Positions 42,256 through 52,500 of a stretch of DNA of 64,000 nucleotides are shown here, piece by piece. The position numbers were made by a program, and so were the translations under genes. How positions within the stretch are numbered: position 1 is the stretch's first letter; every line of letters begins with the position of its first letter. Source of the stretch: SIG480 sp045595365 (GTDB lineage: Bacteria; Bacillota; Clostridia; Oscillospirales; JAAYXM01); NCBI GenBank assembly GCA_045595365.1, contig JAZOAI010000005.1, positions 1 through 64,000 on the forward strand. The letters run 5' to 3'. The notes beneath the pieces are model-generated. The model made no database searches and was not told where the DNA came from. It saw only the letters and a program-made list of their open reading frames with translations.

Positions 42256-42762
42256 ATGGTTGTATTTACGGCAAAGCTTACAAGAAGAAAATTTGTATCG
42301 GGAATTCTCGCAATCTGCATAATCGTATGCTCTGTGATTGCGGTTATAGGTAATTCCCGCGAGGACGGGGCAATTTCCGTTTCTGACGAAAACCCGTCAA
42401 TTCATGACGGCAGAGAAGTGAAGGGGAACGAAGATAGGATTGCGCTGCTCCGGGAGTGTGGCTGGGAGGTTGACAACGAGCCGATAGAATTTATTGAGGT
42501 CAGAATTCCCGAGGAATTCGACGGGGTTTATACGGAGTATAACGAGATACAAAAGCGTCAGGATATGGATTTGTCAAAATACGCAGGGAAAAGAGCGATG
42601 CGGTATACATATAAGGTCAACAATCATCCGAGCGGAGAGCAGGGAATCGTTGCGAATCTGATTCTCTATAAAGACAAGCTTATCGGTGCAGATGTTTCAT
42701 CTCCGAAGCTCGGAGGATTTATGCACGGGCTTTTGGAAGCCTCGGAGAGTGAAAAAGAATAA
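42256..42762 (+). CDS. DUF4830 domain membrane-anchored protein
   Basis: A 168-residue protein with a basic N-terminus and one TM segment (FVSGILAICIIVCSVIAVIG). The extracellular domain (RIALLRECGWEVDNEPIEFIEVRIPEEFDGVYTEYNEIQKRQ, then KYAGKRAMRYTYKVNNHP) matches DUF4830. Function unknown. ATG 42256 follows AAAGGAAAG; a TTG at 42238 precedes that site. Confidence 0.8.
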   Translation: MVVFTAKLTRRKFVSGILAICIIVCSVIAVIGNSREDGAISVSDENPSIHDGREVKGNEDRIALLRECGWEVDNEPIEFIEVRIPEEFDGVYTEYNEIQKRQDMDLSKYAGKRAMRYTYKVNNHPSGEQGIVANLILYKDKLIGADVSSPKLGGFMHGLLEASESEKE

Positions 42763-42764
42763 TA

Positions 42765-42794
42765 TTGCAATAAATGACTGTCTTGGTGTATAAT
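42765..42794 (+). promoter_or_regulatory. SigA-type promoter of the PqqD-like gene
   Basis: TTGCAA (42765-42770), 18-bp spacer and TATAAT (42789-42794). Confidence 0.65.
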
Positions 42795-42830
42795 ACAGAT
42801 AGAAAGATATAGCGATAGGAGAAAATGCAA

Positions 42831-43097
42831 ATGAAGATAAAAGATGGGTTTGTTCTCAGGAAGGTTCTTGGAGACGCGATTGTTGTCGCGGAAGGGGAGA
42901 TGAGCAAAAGCTTTCACGGTATGATTAAGCTCAACGAGTCTGCAGCGGATATATGGGAGTGGATTTCCAAGGGCAAGAGCGAAGCTGAGATTTCAGAGCT
43001 TCTTTCCGGAAAATATGAGCTCACCGAAGAAAAAGCAAAAGCTGACACCTCTGCTATGATTGAAAAAATGCTCAGTGAGGGGCTTTTGGAGAAATGA
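42831..43097 (+). CDS. PqqD-family peptide-binding protein
   Basis: An 88-residue PqqD-like winged-helix protein (MKIKDGFVLRKVLGDAIVVAEGE, LNESAADIWEWISKGKSEAEISELLSGKY, a C-terminal helix ending EKMLSEGLLEK). PqqD domains hand precursor peptides to maturation enzymes in RiPP pathways. ATG 42831 is 8-9 nt after AGGAG, while ATG 42825 is too close. Its stop overlaps the next start (ATGA). No precursor peptide or radical-SAM enzyme is next to it. Confidence 0.85.
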   Translation: MKIKDGFVLRKVLGDAIVVAEGEMSKSFHGMIKLNESAADIWEWISKGKSEAEISELLSGKYELTEEKAKADTSAMIEKMLSEGLLEK

Positions 43098-43525
43098 ATG
43101 AGAGAAGCTTAGAACAGGTTCTTGCAGCAGAGGGGAAGCTTGTCTGCACAACCTCAGGCATAAGCATGAAGCCTCTTTTTGCGGACAGGCGCGACACCGT
43201 TGTGATTCTTCCTAAAAACGGCCGTCTCAAAAAATACGATGTTCCCTTGTATCGCCGTGGTGATGAATATGTTCTTCACCGCGTTATAGAGGTTCTCCCT
43301 GATTCGTATATAATCCGTGGTGACAACTGCGAGGCAAAGGAATATGACATCCGCGATGAAGACGTTCTCGGCGTTTTAAGTGCTTTTTACCGCAAGAATA
43401 AATATTTTGAAGTGGAAAATCTTTTATACCGCATATATTCTGTGATGATTGTTGCGGTATTTCCCTTTCTCAGCCTCTTTCGCCGCACGAAATGGAAATT
43501 TGCCCGAATTTTAAAAAAGAGATAG
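43094..43525 (+). CDS. S24/S26 family membrane peptidase (signal peptidase-like)
   Basis: A 143-residue peptidase. Ser24 in SGISMKPLF is the nucleophile. The base region reads YVLHRVIEV, with His where bacterial LepB has Lys, as in SipW/ER-type Ser-His peptidases. The following IIRGDNCEAKEYDI is the conserved strand. One hydrophobic C-terminal segment (VMIVAVFPFLSLF). Translationally coupled to the PqqD-like protein, a combination known from RiPP-type loci in Clostridia; the target peptide is unknown. Confidence 0.82.
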   Translation: MNERSLEQVLAAEGKLVCTTSGISMKPLFADRRDTVVILPKNGRLKKYDVPLYRRGDEYVLHRVIEVLPDSYIIRGDNCEAKEYDIRDEDVLGVLSAFYRKNKYFEVENLLYRIYSVMIVAVFPFLSLFRRTKWKFARILKKR

Positions 43526-43544
43526 GATTTCAAGGGGATTTACT

Positions 43545-44057
43545 ATGGAAATACTCGCGCAGATAATCGGCATAGCAGCTCTTGCGTGTGCCGTAATCTC
43601 ATTTCAGCAAAAAACGCATAAGTACATACTTCTTTTTCAGCTTACCGCAAACACGCTTTTTACAATCCACTTTTCCATGCTTGGGGCGTACACAGGTGCA
43701 ATCCTCAATGGGATAGGGATTTTCAGGTCGCTCGTGTTTGTCAATAAAGGGAAGAAATGGGCGGATAACATAGCCTGGTTCTGGCTCTTCTGCGCCTTGT
43801 CCGCCGTTGTCGGAATTTTCACCTGGTCGGGGATAGTCTCGCTTCTTCCTGTGGCCGGAATGATTCTGACAACCGCTGCGTTCTGGATTAAAGCTCCGAA
43901 GCTTGTTCGTCGTGTGGCTTTCCCGAGTTCACCGCTCTGGCTTGTCTATAACCTGTATAACCGTTCATATGGCGGTGCAATAACTGAAATTATTAATATG
44001 ATTTCAATAATTATTGCGATGATCCGCCTCGATTTTAAGAAGGAAAAAACAAATTAA
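43545..44057 (+). CDS. YgjV-like inner membrane protein
   Basis: A 170-residue protein with about six TM segments (AQIIGIAALACAVISFQQKTHKYILLFQLTANTLFTIHFSMLGAYTGAILNGIG is the typical family N-terminus). Family Imp-YgjV; function unknown. It lies 19 nt after the peptidase gene, so it is probably in the same transcript. Confidence 0.8.
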   Translation: MEILAQIIGIAALACAVISFQQKTHKYILLFQLTANTLFTIHFSMLGAYTGAILNGIGIFRSLVFVNKGKKWADNIAWFWLFCALSAVVGIFTWSGIVSLLPVAGMILTTAAFWIKAPKLVRRVAFPSSPLWLVYNLYNRSYGGAITEIINMISIIIAMIRLDFKKEKTN

Positions 44058-44067
44058 ATATGCTTTT

Positions 44068-44110
44068 GCATACGGCACTGTCGGCATATTTTGCGGCAGT
44101 GCCGTATATT
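44068..44110 (+). terminator. hairpin after the YgjV-like gene, possible terminator
   Basis: TACGGCACTG (44071-44080) is the exact inverse of CAGTGCCGTA (44097-44106), with partial inner pairing. The downstream sequence is AT-rich (TATTATGCAT) but lacks a T run, so termination is likely but not certain. Confidence 0.55.
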
Positions 44111-44163
44111 ATGCATAAAAAATGAATATTATGCAAATAAAATAAATAATTATGAAATTGTGC

Positions 44164-44199
44164 TTGACATATCAGGTGTTTGTGTTGTATAATAATTCA
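44164..44199 (+). promoter_or_regulatory. arginine operon promoter with overlapping candidate ArgR box
   Basis: TTGACA (44164-44169), 18-bp spacer and TATAAT (44188-44193). TGTATAATAATTCA at 44186-44199 matches the ARG-box pattern TGAAT-N4-ATTCA with one mismatch and covers the -10. ArgR with arginine would be expected to block RNA polymerase there. No argR gene is in the window. Confidence 0.7.
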
Positions 44200-44253
44200 T
44201 AATTGGAAAATGGGAAATATTTGTTTCAAAACAAAGGCAAATGAGGGATGAAG

Positions 44254-45177
44254 ATGACAAAAGTATTTATTGACGGAAGCGCTGGAACAACCGGCCTCCG
44301 GATTTACGAACGCCTCGCGGAAAGAAGAGATATAGAGCTTCTTTCTCTTTCAGAGGAGAGAAGAAAAGACACCGAAGCAAGGCGCGAAATGGTAAACTGC
44401 GCCGAGATTGTTTTTCTGTGCCTTCCGGATGCGGCGGCGAAAGAGTCAGTCTCTCTCATAGAAAACGATACCACGGCAGTTATCGACACATCAACGGCTC
44501 ACAGAACAGCAAGCGGCTGGGCATATGGTTTCCCTGAGCTTTCGGGCAGGCGAGAGGCGATAACCTCTTCCAAGCGCATCGCAAACCCCGGATGCCACGC
44601 AAGCGGTGCCATCGCTCTTATTGCCCCCCTTGTTGAAGCAAATATCATTTCAAAAAGCGCCTCTCTTTCGTGCGCCTCTCTCACCGGATACTCCGGCGGA
44701 GGGAAGAAGATGATAGCGGAATATGAGTCGGAAGACCGCCCGCAGCTTCTTAATGCACCGAGGATGTATGGGCTTTCCCAGTCCCACAAGCACCTCCCCG
44801 AGATTGCGGCGCAGTGCGGTCTGGAGAACGCTCCCGTATTTCTTCCGATTGTCGCGCCGTATTACAGCGGAATGGAAGTCACGGTTTCTCTCTTTTCGAA
44901 GGACATCTCAGGGAGCGTTGATGATATAAAGAATACATACAAAAGCTATTATAAAAATGGGCTTGTTCATTTTTGCGAAAATGCCGACGAAGCAGGTTTT
45001 CTTTCAGCTTCTGCGTTTTCGGGGCGTGACGATATGGAAATCTCGGTTTTTGGAAACGATGACAGAATTATTCTGGTTTCGCGATTTGATAACCTCGGCA
45101 AGGGCGCATCGGGTGCGGCAATCCAGAATATGAACATACTACTCGGAACAGACGAAAAAACAGGTTTAAATGTATAA
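44254..45177 (+). CDS. argC: N-acetyl-gamma-glutamyl-phosphate reductase, type 2
   Basis: A 307-residue ArgC of the shorter type 2 class, the NADPH-dependent third step of arginine synthesis. IDGSAGTTGLRIYERLA is the nucleotide-binding start, and the catalytic Cys114 is in IANPGCHASGA. ATG 44254 is used with GAGGG (44243-44247) 6 nt before it; ATG 44248 is too close. First gene of argCJBDF-carB/dapF. Confidence 0.95.
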   Translation: MTKVFIDGSAGTTGLRIYERLAERRDIELLSLSEERRKDTEARREMVNCAEIVFLCLPDAAAKESVSLIENDTTAVIDTSTAHRTASGWAYGFPELSGRREAITSSKRIANPGCHASGAIALIAPLVEANIISKSASLSCASLTGYSGGGKKMIAEYESEDRPQLLNAPRMYGLSQSHKHLPEIAAQCGLENAPVFLPIVAPYYSGMEVTVSLFSKDISGSVDDIKNTYKSYYKNGLVHFCENADEAGFLSASAFSGRDDMEISVFGNDDRIILVSRFDNLGKGASGAAIQNMNILLGTDEKTGLNV

Positions 45178-45192
45178 CGGAGGATTGTTACA

Positions 45193-46407
45193 ATGAAGAT
45201 AATAGAAGGCGGCGTTTGTGCGGCTAAAGGCTTTTCGGCAAACGGGATTCACTGTGGAATCCGCAAAAATAAAACAAAAAGAGACCTCTCGCTTATATTC
45301 AGCGAGAATCCGGCTTCAGCCGCGGCGGTTTACACAACAAACCTCGTAAAAGGCGCGCCACTCACGGTAACAAAGCGCCATCTTGCAAACGGCCGCGCGC
45401 AGGCGGTAATCTGCAACAGCGGCAACGCAAACACCTGCAATGCTGACGGAATCGAAATTGCGGAGAAAATGAGCGCGCTCTGTGCCGAAAAACTAAATAT
45501 TGCGCCGGAGGATGTCATCGTTGCCTCCACCGGCGTCATAGGTCAGCCGCTTGATATCGAGCCTATTGCAAACGGAATGGCTGAGCTTGCAAGTGGGCTT
45601 TCCGTAAACGGCGGAGAAGCGGCGGCAGAAGGCATTATGACAACTGACGTTGTAAAAAAAGAGATTGCCATAGAGTTTATGCTCGGCGGCAAGGTCTGCC
45701 GTATGGGCGGAATAGCAAAGGGCAGCGGAATGATACACCCGAATATGGCGACAATGCTTGTCTTCATAACAACCGATGCTGCAATAAGCCCTGAAATGTT
45801 AAAGCTTGCGCTTTCATCGGACATTAAAAACACGTTCAATATGATAAGCATTGACGGGGACACTTCTACAAACGATATGGTTTCAATCCTCGCAAACGGA
45901 ATGGCAGGCAACCCTGAAATTGCAAGCGAGGGCGCAGATTTTGTCGAGTTTATGAAAGCGCTCAACACAATAACGGTTTACCTCTGCCGTATGATTGCGG
46001 CAGACGGCGAGGGGGCGACAAAGCTTCTTGAATGTGTTGTATCGGGTGCTGATAGCGAGGCCACGGCAAAGACAGTCGCAAAAAGCGTTATATGCTCAAG
46101 CCTCTTAAAGGCGGCGATGTTCGGTGCGGATGCAAACTGGGGCCGTGTTCTCTGTGCGATAGGCTACAGTGGCGCCGATGTCGACGTAACAAAGGTTTGC
46201 GTTTCATTCAAAAGTGCAAAAGGAGAGATCCTTGTTTGCAAGGATGGAGCGGGAGTTGAATTCTCAGAGGAAAAAGCAAAAGAGATTCTTCTTGAGGATG
46301 AGATCGGCATTATCGTTTCGGTAGGTGACGGTAACGCCTCTGCAACTGCATGGGGCTGTGACCTCACTTATGACTATGTTAAAATCAATGGCGATTACAG
46401 AACTTGA
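45193..46407 (+). CDS. argJ: bifunctional glutamate N-acetyltransferase/ornithine acetyltransferase
   Basis: A 404-residue ArgJ, which recycles the acetyl group between ornithine and glutamate. The autocleavage site is conserved in GSGMIHPNMATML, with Thr187 as new N-terminal nucleophile. GNANTC near residue 75 is also typical. Lies 15 nt after argC. Whether it also uses acetyl-CoA cannot be read from sequence. Confidence 0.95.
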   Translation: MKIIEGGVCAAKGFSANGIHCGIRKNKTKRDLSLIFSENPASAAAVYTTNLVKGAPLTVTKRHLANGRAQAVICNSGNANTCNADGIEIAEKMSALCAEKLNIAPEDVIVASTGVIGQPLDIEPIANGMAELASGLSVNGGEAAAEGIMTTDVVKKEIAIEFMLGGKVCRMGGIAKGSGMIHPNMATMLVFITTDAAISPEMLKLALSSDIKNTFNMISIDGDTSTNDMVSILANGMAGNPEIASEGADFVEFMKALNTITVYLCRMIAADGEGATKLLECVVSGADSEATAKTVAKSVICSSLLKAAMFGADANWGRVLCAIGYSGADVDVTKVCVSFKSAKGEILVCKDGAGVEFSEEKAKEILLEDEIGIIVSVGDGNASATAWGCDLTYDYVKINGDYRT

Positions 46408-46425
46408 TTCGGAGGACTGATAAAA

Positions 46426-47289
46426 ATGGCAAATGTGTTTTCAAACGCAGAGCGTGCAGAGGTGCTGACCCAGGCGCTTCCGTATATAAAACGCTATAAC
46501 GGAAAAATCGTTGTCGTGAAATACGGCGGTAATGCTATGATTGACGAACAACTGAAACAGCAGGTTATGGAGGATATCGTTCTTCTGTGGCTCATCGGCG
46601 TTAAAATCGTTCTTGTCCACGGCGGAGGCCCTGAGATTTCCGACATTATGCAGAAGCTCGGCAAGAAGGCAGAGTTCGTAAACGGGCTGCGTGTTACGGA
46701 TAAAGAAACCGTCGATATTGTCCAGATGGTGCTTGCGGGGAAGGTAAACAAAACGCTTGTAACGCTTCTTGAAACAATGGGCGGAAGGGCTATGGGAATC
46801 TCCGGTATGGACGGGCGCCTTATCGAGGCGAAGATGAAGGACGAAAAGCTCGGATATGTCGGCGCGATTACGAAAATCAACATCAGACCCGTTGTTGACC
46901 TTCTTGAAAAGAACTACATCCCCGTTATTTCAACCGTAGGATGCGACAGGGAAGGGAATACTTATAATATTAACGGCGATACGGCTGCGGCACATATAGC
47001 AGGTGCGTTGGGGGCTGAGCGTCTGATTATGATGACGGATATTGCGGGAATCCTCCGCGATAAGGATGACCCCTCAACTCTCATCCACGAAATAACACTT
47101 AAGGATGCGGGCAAGCTATATGACGACGGCATAATCTCGGGCGGAATGATTCCAAAGGTGGATTGCTGCATTGAAGCAATCCGCGAGGGAGTCAAAAAGG
47201 TAATTATAATGGATGGCCGCGTTCCTCACTCAATCCTTATGGAGCTTCTTACAAACGAGGGCGCGGGAACAATGGTAACCGGAGGATAA
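46426..47289 (+). CDS. argB: acetylglutamate kinase
   Basis: A 287-residue ArgB, second step of the pathway. KYGGNAM near the start binds phosphate, LVHGGGPEI and NVNGDTAAAHIA-type residues bind substrate. An N-terminal helix (SNAERAEVLTQALPYIKRYNGK) is the type found in arginine-inhibited hexameric NAGK, so feedback control is plausible. One base separates it from argD. Confidence 0.95.
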   Translation: MANVFSNAERAEVLTQALPYIKRYNGKIVVVKYGGNAMIDEQLKQQVMEDIVLLWLIGVKIVLVHGGGPEISDIMQKLGKKAEFVNGLRVTDKETVDIVQMVLAGKVNKTLVTLLETMGGRAMGISGMDGRLIEAKMKDEKLGYVGAITKINIRPVVDLLEKNYIPVISTVGCDREGNTYNINGDTAAAHIAGALGAERLIMMTDIAGILRDKDDPSTLIHEITLKDAGKLYDDGIISGGMIPKVDCCIEAIREGVKKVIIMDGRVPHSILMELLTNEGAGTMVTGG

Positions 47290-47290
47290 A

Positions 47291-48454
47291 ATGAGCATTA
47301 TAGAAACAGATAAAAGCTTTGTCGCAAATACATATAACCGCTTTCCCATAGAGCTTGTTCAGGGAAAGGGAGCAGAGGTTTTTGATGCGTGCGGCAAACG
47401 CTACATAGATATGGGGACAGGAATCGGAGTCAATGCTTTTGGCTTTTCCGATGACGTATGGGTTTCGGCTGTAAAAGAGCAGCTTTCAAAGCTCGCGCAT
47501 ACTTCAAACCTCTACTACACAGAGCCGTGTGCCCGTCTTGCAAAGATGCTTTGCGAGAAGACCGGGATGAAAAAAGTGTTCTTCGGGAATTCCGGCGCAG
47601 AAGCAAACGAGTGTGCGATAAAAATTGCGAGAAAATACGCCGCAGAGAAAAAAGGCGAGGATTATTTCACAATAATCACCCTTGAAAACAGCTTCCATGG
47701 CAGAACTCTCACAACCCTTGCCGCAACCGGCCAGGAGCATTACCACGAGCTTTTTAACCCCCTCACTCCCGGGTTCGTTCACACCCCCGCAAACGACTTT
47801 GAAAAGCTTAAGAAGACGGCATCTGAAACAAAATGCGCAGCAATTATGATGGAATGTGTTCAGGGTGAGGGCGGCGTAATCGCGCTTGATGCAGACTTTG
47901 TCAAAAAGACAGCAGCCTTTGCAAAAGAAAACGACATCATCCTCATTATCGATGAGGTTCAGACGGGCAACGGCAGAAGCGGTAATCTCTATTCATATAT
48001 GAACTTCGGAATAGAGCCCGATGTCGTCACCACCGCAAAAGGGCTTGGAGGAGGTCTCCCGATAGGTGCAGCGCTTCTCTCCGGAAAAGTTGAAAACGTT
48101 CTCGGCTTCGGAGACCACGGCTCAACTTTTGGCGGTAATCCCGTTGCGGCGGCAGGTGCGCTCTGCATCGTCACGAGAATAGATGATGCCCTTCTTGCTG
48201 AGGTCAGAAAAAAGAGTGAATACATCTTTAAAACCCTTTCTGAGTGTAAAGGCGTTGAGGCTGTCACTGGAATGGGGCTTATGATTGGCATAAAAACAAA
48301 GAAGCCGGCAAGCGACATTGTAAAAGCGTGTATGGAACGCGGTGTTCTCTGCCTGACGGCAAAGGATAAGGTTCGCCTGCTTCCACCGCTCAATATAGAA
48401 TGGAACATCCTGCGCGAGGCGATTGATACTATCACAAAAGCATGCGAAGAATAA
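47291..48454 (+). CDS. argD: acetylornithine aminotransferase
   Basis: A 387-residue class III aminotransferase. PLP-binding Lys250 lies in TTAKGLGGGLPIGA, LIIDEVQTGNGRSG is the Asp motif, and FFGNSGAEANECAIK binds the phosphate. It may also serve as succinyl-DAP aminotransferase, as in enterics; here argB-argD-argF context points to arginine synthesis. Confidence 0.95.
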   Translation: MSIIETDKSFVANTYNRFPIELVQGKGAEVFDACGKRYIDMGTGIGVNAFGFSDDVWVSAVKEQLSKLAHTSNLYYTEPCARLAKMLCEKTGMKKVFFGNSGAEANECAIKIARKYAAEKKGEDYFTIITLENSFHGRTLTTLAATGQEHYHELFNPLTPGFVHTPANDFEKLKKTASETKCAAIMMECVQGEGGVIALDADFVKKTAAFAKENDIILIIDEVQTGNGRSGNLYSYMNFGIEPDVVTTAKGLGGGLPIGAALLSGKVENVLGFGDHGSTFGGNPVAAAGALCIVTRIDDALLAEVRKKSEYIFKTLSECKGVEAVTGMGLMIGIKTKKPASDIVKACMERGVLCLTAKDKVRLLPPLNIEWNILREAIDTITKACEE

Positions 48455-48475
48455 CTGCGAAAGGACAGAGTTATT

Positions 48476-49459
48476 ATGAATTTAAAAGGTAAAAGCTTTT
48501 TAAAGCTTCTTGACTTTACACCCGGTGAAATCAATTATCTCATAGAGCTTGCAGAAAAACTCAAGAAAAAGAAGCAGCGCGGCATTTCCCACCGCTCCTG
48601 CAGGGGGAAGAACATAGCTCTCATTTTCGAAAAAACAAGCACACGCACACGTTGTGCATTTGAAGTTGCCGCGGCGGACCTTGGGATGCATCCTGTCTAT
48701 CTTGACCCTCAGGGTTCCCAGATAGGAAAGAAAGAAAGCATTGCAGATACTGCAAGAGTTCTTGGGAGAATGTTTGACGGCATAGAGTATCGCGGATTTG
48801 GTCAGGAGATTGTTGAAGAGCTTGCCAGGTGCGCGGGCGTTCCCGTATGGAATGGGCTTACAAACGAATTCCACCCGACGCAGATTCTCGCGGATTTTCT
48901 TACGATTAAAGAACGCTTTGGCAAGCTTTCCGGTATAAAGCTCGTTTATATGGGTGATGCCCGTTATAATATGGGAAACTCTCTTATGGTCGGTTGCGCA
49001 AAAATGGGTATGCACTTTGTTGCATGCGCCCCGAAAAAGTATTTTCCGTCAGACGAGCTTGTTGAAAAGTGCTGTGAAATTGCAAAGGAAACAGGAGCTG
49101 TCATTGAGTTTATAGAAGACCCGAAGGAAGCCACAAAGAACGCAAACGTTATTTATACCGACGTCTGGGTTTCAATGGGCGAGCCGGAGGAGGTATGGAA
49201 GGAAAGGATTTCTGACCTTCTCCCATATCAGGTCAATATGGAGCTTATGAAAAACGCAGGTGATGATTGCGTGTTTATGCACTGTCTGCCAGCTTTCCAC
49301 GACCTCAAAACAACAGTCGGCCGCGATATTTATGAAAAGTTCGGCATTTCAGAAATGGAAGTTACAGACGAAGTAATCGAAAGTTCATGCTCAATCGTCT
49401 TTGATGAGGCTGAAAACAGAATGCACACAATCAAGGCGGTAATGGCGGCAACTTTATAA
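48476..49459 (+). CDS. argF: ornithine carbamoyltransferase
   Basis: A 327-residue OTCase forming citrulline from ornithine and carbamoyl phosphate. Carbamoyl-phosphate loop EKTSTRTRCAF and ornithine loop FMHCLPAFHD are intact. It lies 47 nt before carB, whose product supplies carbamoyl phosphate, a sensible pairing. argG and argH are not in the window. Confidence 0.95.
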   Translation: MNLKGKSFLKLLDFTPGEINYLIELAEKLKKKKQRGISHRSCRGKNIALIFEKTSTRTRCAFEVAAADLGMHPVYLDPQGSQIGKKESIADTARVLGRMFDGIEYRGFGQEIVEELARCAGVPVWNGLTNEFHPTQILADFLTIKERFGKLSGIKLVYMGDARYNMGNSLMVGCAKMGMHFVACAPKKYFPSDELVEKCCEIAKETGAVIEFIEDPKEATKNANVIYTDVWVSMGEPEEVWKERISDLLPYQVNMELMKNAGDDCVFMHCLPAFHDLKTTVGRDIYEKFGISEMEVTDEVIESSCSIVFDEAENRMHTIKAVMAATL

Positions 49460-49506
49460 ATATAAGATTAGAAGAATTATTCCGATTTTCCGGGGAGGCG
49501 AAGATA

Positions 49507-52500
49507 ATGCCCAAGGATAATACAATTTCAAAAGTTCTTGTTATCGGGTCAGGGCCGATAGTTATAGGTCAGGCGGCGGAATTTGACTATGCGGGCGCTC
49601 AGGCGTGCCGGGTTCTCCGCGAAGAGGGGATAAACGTTGTCCTCGTAAACTCAAACCCCGCCACAATTATGACGGACAAGAGCCTTGCTGATGAGATTTA
49701 TCTCGAACCGCTCAACTGCGACACCGTCAGGAGAATTATCGCAAAAGAGCGGCCTGATGGGCTTCTTGCAGGGCTTGGCGGCCAGACAGGGCTTACAATA
49801 GCTATGCAGCTTTTCCGTGACGGAACTCTTGATAAATACAATGTCCGTCTTCTTGGGACAGATGTGGACGCAATCGAAACGGCTGAAGACCGCGAGCTTT
49901 TCAGAAACGCTATGCGAGATATCGGAAAGCCCTGTGTTCCGTCAGAGGTTACGGACAATGTTGACGGCGCTCTTTCGATAGCGGAAGAAATCGGATACCC
50001 CGTAATTGTGCGCCCGGCTTTCACTCTTGGCGGCTCAGGCGGGGGAATCGCCGATACGAAAGAAGAGCTTTCTGTTATAGCCAAAAGCGGGCTTGATATG
50101 TCACCGATAACCCAGATTCTTGTTGAAAAGTGCATCTCAGGCTGGAAGGAAATTGAGTTTGAAACAATGCGCGATGCAAGCGGCAACGCCATAGCTGTCT
50201 GCTCAATGGAGAATATAGACCCCGTCGGCGTGCATACCGGCGACTCTATCGTTGCAGCTCCGGCGCTCACCCTCACTGAGGCAGAATACGATATGCTATA
50301 TAAGGCGTCTCTTGACATCGTTTCATCAATCGGGATTATAGGCGGATGTAATTGTCAGTTTGCCTTAAAACCCGACAGTATGGAATATGCAGTCATAGAA
50401 GTCAACCCCCGCGTTTCGCGATCTTCCGCGCTTGCCTCAAAGGCTACGGGATACCCGATTGCGAAGATAACAACGAAAATCGCCCTCGGGTACAGCCTTG
50501 ACGAAATCAAAAACGATATGACGGACAAAGGCTCTGTTTTCTTTGAGCCGAAGGTTGATTACGTTGTAGTCAAATTTCCGAAATGGCCGTTTGACAAATT
50601 TGCAGAATCCGACAGAAAGCTCGGAACGCAGATGAAGGCAACCGGTGAGGTTATGGCAATAGGCGGCTCTTTTGAAGAAGCTCTCATGAAAGCTGTTCGC
50701 GGTGCTGAAATCTCCCTTGACACCTTAAACGCCGCGCCACTCAGTGAAAAAACTGTAACCGAGCGTCTTTCTGAGCAGAACGACAGAAGAATCTTTACTG
50801 TGTTTGAAGCTCTCAAAACAGGCGTTTCCATTGATGAAATATATGAAATAACTAAAATTGACAAATGGTTTTTAAATAAGCTTTTAAAGCTTTCTGATTT
50901 TGAGAAAAAGCTTGAAGCAGAAGGTGTTTCGGAAGAAAATTATTTAAGAGCAAAAGAATTAGGTTATACCGACAAAGCTATTTCGGAAATAACGGGAGAG
51001 ACAAAACTCCCCGAATTTTCGTCAAGTTATAAAAAAGTCAACACCTGCCGAGATGGCGCTCCTGCCGTAAAGTCATATTTCTACTCTTCTGCAAACGGCG
51101 CTTGCGAAGCGCGCGCAGAGAAGAGAAGCGGAAAGCCCGTTGTTATGGTGCTCGGGTCCGGCCCCATCCGAATCGGGCAGGGAATAGAGTTTGACTACAG
51201 CTCAGTTCACTGCGTATGGACACTCCGCAATATGGGCTATGACGTTGTCATAGTCAACAACAACCCCGAAACGGTATCTACTGACTATGACACGGCAGAC
51301 AGGCTTTATTTTGAGCCGCTCACCCCCGAGGATGTAATGAACATCATTCGGGTTGAAAATCCGATTGGAGTCGTTGTTGCCTTCGGCGGGCAGACTGCCA
51401 TAAAGCTCACGAAGTTCCTTGATGATGCAGGTGTAAAAATTCTCGGAACGTCTGCCGAAAGCATTGATATGGCGGAGGATCGCGCCCGCTTTGATGCGCT
51501 TTTAGAGCAATTTTCGATTAAAAGACCCAAGGGAATGGGCGTTCTTACCATAGACGCGGCTCTTTCTGCAGCGGAAAGCTTCGGTTATCCCGTTCTCCTG
51601 CGCCCGTCTTACGTAATCGGCGGCCAGAATATGACGATTTCGCGAAGCGACGAGCAGACAAAGCGGTATATGCAAACAATCCTTTCAGGGAAAATAGAAA
51701 ACCCTGTTCTTGTCGACAAATATATGCCGGGAACAGAGCTTGAGGTTGACGTCATCTCCGACGGGGAAGACGTTCTCATCCCCGGAATTATGGAGCATAT
51801 AGAGCGGGCAGGAGTTCACAGCGGCGACTCTATCGCAGTATACCCGCCGTATAACTTGAGCGATAAGTTCCTCAAGAAGATATGCGATTGCTCAGAAAAA
51901 CTCGCGCTTGCGATGAAAACAAAAGGGCTTGTTAATATTCAATATCTCATTTACGATAACGAGCTTTATGTTATCGAGGTAAACCCCCGCGCATCGCGAA
52001 CCGTTCCGTATATCAGCAAGGTCACAAACGTTCCCATGGTAGATATCGCCTCTCGCGTTATGCTCGGCGAAAAGCTCGCTGATATGGGATATGGTACGGG
52101 GCTTTACAGAACCCCGCCGTATTTTGCGGTAAAAGTTCCCGTGTTCTCATTTGAGAAGTTAAACGACGTAAACTCAATCCTCGGCCCCGAGATGAAGTCA
52201 ACGGGCGAGGTTTTGGGAATAGGCAAAACCACTGCAGAAGCACTTTTTAAAGGGCTTACTGCTGCAGGGTTCACTGTCCCCTCAGCTCGCGGAGACAAGA
52301 CTCCCGGAGTTCTCATAAGCGTTGAGGAAAACGACTATCAAGAGGTTATCTCTGTTGCAAAACGCTTTTATGATTCGGGAATCAGGCTTTTCGCAACCCG
52401 CGGAACAGCTTCGGCAATAGCAGATGCGGGAATTCAGGTCACCTCCGTCGAAAACGCTGAAGAGGGCGACGGCGCAACCCGCCTTATGGAAAGCGGGAGC

